Origin: Bryopsis sp. KO-2023
Lineage: Eukaryota > Chlorophyta > Ulvophyceae > Bryopsidales > Bryopsidaceae
NCBI GenBank assembly: GCA_030272585.1
Contig: BSYQ01000012.1
Coordinates: forward strand, 1,178,001 to 1,242,000
Length of the DNA: 64,000 nt
Reading direction: 5' to 3'
Part shown: positions 63,094 through 64,000 of the stretch, piece after piece
Layout: each line of letters opens with the position of its first letter
Numbering within the stretch: position 1 is the first letter of the stretch
Notes under the pieces: generated by a model
The model's database searches: none
What the model saw: the letters and a program-made list of their open reading frames with translations, nothing else
Told to the model about the DNA's origin: nothing
Made by a program: the position numbers and the translations under genes

Positions 63094-63416
63094 GCTGGGA
63101 ACCCTTCAAGATTGCTACTAGTAAACGTTGGGGGAATTTTCGACTTGAGTGAATTTTTCTGAATCTGCCTATTGAGGCCAATCCTGGGACCGTTTTTCGA
63201 TTTTGAACTCCTGAACTGCCCTCCTGTGGGTATGTTCCCTGTACCTTGTCCTCTGTTTTTCGCTGTTGAACGAATGACTAACTGACACTGTTTGGGCATT
63301 GGATTATGTTGGACGGCCCTTTACGATTGCGAACTGCTAGTGCGATCGATTCTTTGCTGATGAAACCCTCAGGGATGATGTTTCAAAAAATCCCTTATGT
63401 AAGCAACAATTACAAA

Positions 63417-63419
<3 letters not shown>

Positions 63420-63451
<32 letters not shown>
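63420..63451 (+). repeat. (CA)n microsatellite before LINE 3' UTR piece
   Basis: About 16 CA units; a second CA-rich stretch follows the 3' UTR at 63,524-63,552. Confidence 0.9.
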
Positions 63452-63452
<1 letters not shown>

Positions 63453-63453
<1 letters not shown>

Positions 63454-63515
63454 CGAAGCGTCGCGGGCAGATTTGGGTCTGTATGAACATTTCTGTAAAA
63501 CAAACACCAATTGGA
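63453..63515 (+). repeat. LINE 3'-UTR sequence, copy 3
   Basis: AGCGAAGCGTCGCGGGCAGATTTGGG, GTCTGTATGAACATTTCTGT and AAAACAAACACCAATTGGA, as at 60,940-61,000. The first 27 or so bases of the unit are missing and CA repeats lie directly before it. Confidence 0.85.
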
Positions 63516-63678
63516 CCCAATTGGACACACACACACACAAACACACACACAAGCGGGAACACACCAATCCCACGAATCCCCGGTTACAAGTAAACTAGAA
63601 TGTCAAATGGTCGAGTGGGTCTCTTTTATACCCCCAAGTGTAGTACACTGACGCATGCCCCAAACTCTGGGTCTAATT

Positions 63679-63940
63679 TGTCTAACATGTGAATCCCACA
63701 TGCGTCAGCTACCCTCGTCCCCTACCCAGACTACCTCGTAGCGCTAAAATACTAACATACGCCCCCCCCGCAAAAAGTGGGCGCCCACGCACACCAAAAG
63801 AAACAAACAGAAAAAGAAAAACAAAACAAAAGAAAACACCCTAGAAAACATCACAAAATCCCGTATCCCACTGTCTCTGCCTTGGACTCTTGTGCTCTGA
63901 CGTCTCTGACGTCTCTGACGGCGGCTGCTGCTACACGCTC
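63679..63940. repeat. 3' flank of the coiled-coil gene's repeat family, copy 2
   Basis: Aligns with window positions 1-250 in the same orientation, including CCCACATGCGTCAGC, CAGACTACCTCGTA, TACTAACATACGCCCCCCCC and GCAAAAAGTGGGCGCCCACG. The sequence then becomes A/C-rich and C/T-rich as in copy 1. The corresponding coding region would start beyond the window's right edge. Confidence 0.75.
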
Positions 63941-64000
63941 TCTTGGACTCGCGGGGGGGGGGGGGCGTATGGGCTCGAAGGTCCTGCGCGTGAGCTTCAG

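Larger units (their letters stand above)
61055..63545 (+). mobile_element. LINE with ORF1, start of ORF2 and 3' end; internally deleted
   Basis: The order is a 5' leader (61,055-61,150), ORF1 (61,151-62,617), the first codons of ORF2 (62,839 on), a degraded region, then a (CA)n tract (63,420-63,451), the 3' UTR (63,453-63,515) and another CA-rich tail. Most of ORF2, including the reverse transcriptase, is missing. The two zinc knuckles in ORF1 and the endonuclease-type start of ORF2 place it among the LINEs with gag-like ORF1 and an APE-type endonuclease (I, jockey and R1-like groups). Confidence 0.75.

Overview
The window is eukaryotic nuclear DNA from what looks like a unicellular, probably algal or protist, host. 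Evidence for this: spliced genes with GT..AG introns and pyrimidine-rich acceptors (41.8-42.7 kb, 45.9-47.6 kb), BTB/BACK, ankyrin and tudor-like domains, a chromodomain Ty3/gypsy element, LINEs, pogo/Tigger and hAT remnants, RNA polymerase III-type B boxes, and short interstitial CCCTAAA blocks. I cannot name the species. A chlorarachniophyte-like alga is one guess, made without a database search.

Layout. 1-10 kb (minus strand): a coiled-coil/zinc-cluster gene belonging to a repeat family whose 3' flank recurs at the far end of the window (1-250 matches 63,679-63,940), then a Ty3/gypsy chromovirus with separate gag and pol frames. 10-11 kb: the 3' third of a pogo/Tigger transposase with one inverted-repeat end. 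12.7-14.3 kb: a BTB-BACK plus glycine-rich host gene with an in-frame TAG and a candidate 33-nt intron. 14.7-15.4 kb: three perfect palindromes without spacer (26, 64 and 72 bp). 15.6-22 kb: gene-poor, with a LINE tail, an 89-bp tandem repeat and a pol III-type repeat. 22.5-24.75 kb: an eroded Ty3/gypsy fossil. 25-26.2 kb: CCGG-rich and GGTCGC-rich repeats.

26.9-32.2 kb is the most notable part. It is a compact block of three virus-type genes: an RNA polymerase second-subunit-like frame, a family B DNA polymerase and, divergently, a D5-like primase/helicase front part. Together they look like the replication and transcription core of an integrated large DNA virus (nucleocytoviricot, mirusvirus or similar), kept here as a partial fossil.

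32-45 kb is mostly non-coding. It holds an unassigned minus-strand gene (36-37 kb), a composite inverted-repeat structure with duplicated telomere-like blocks (37.0-38.0 kb), a pol III-type repeat, and a three-exon tudor-like gene embedded in a field of GAAACGTATCAT-like motifs (40.7-42.4 kb). 45.8-50.4 kb is the best host-gene cluster: a three-exon secreted cysteine-rich repeat protein, a probable minus-strand multi-exon gene and an ankyrin-repeat protein. 50.5-60 kb is nearly gene-free but contains a second copy of the pol III-type repeat and a clear hAT-type MITE with target duplication. 60.6-63.5 kb is a head-to-tail set of LINE pieces separated by (CA)n tracts, suggesting a LINE family associated with CA microsatellites.

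The host genes show no functional linkage to one another. The window reads as a repeat-dominated region in which mobile and virus-derived DNA outweighs host coding sequence.
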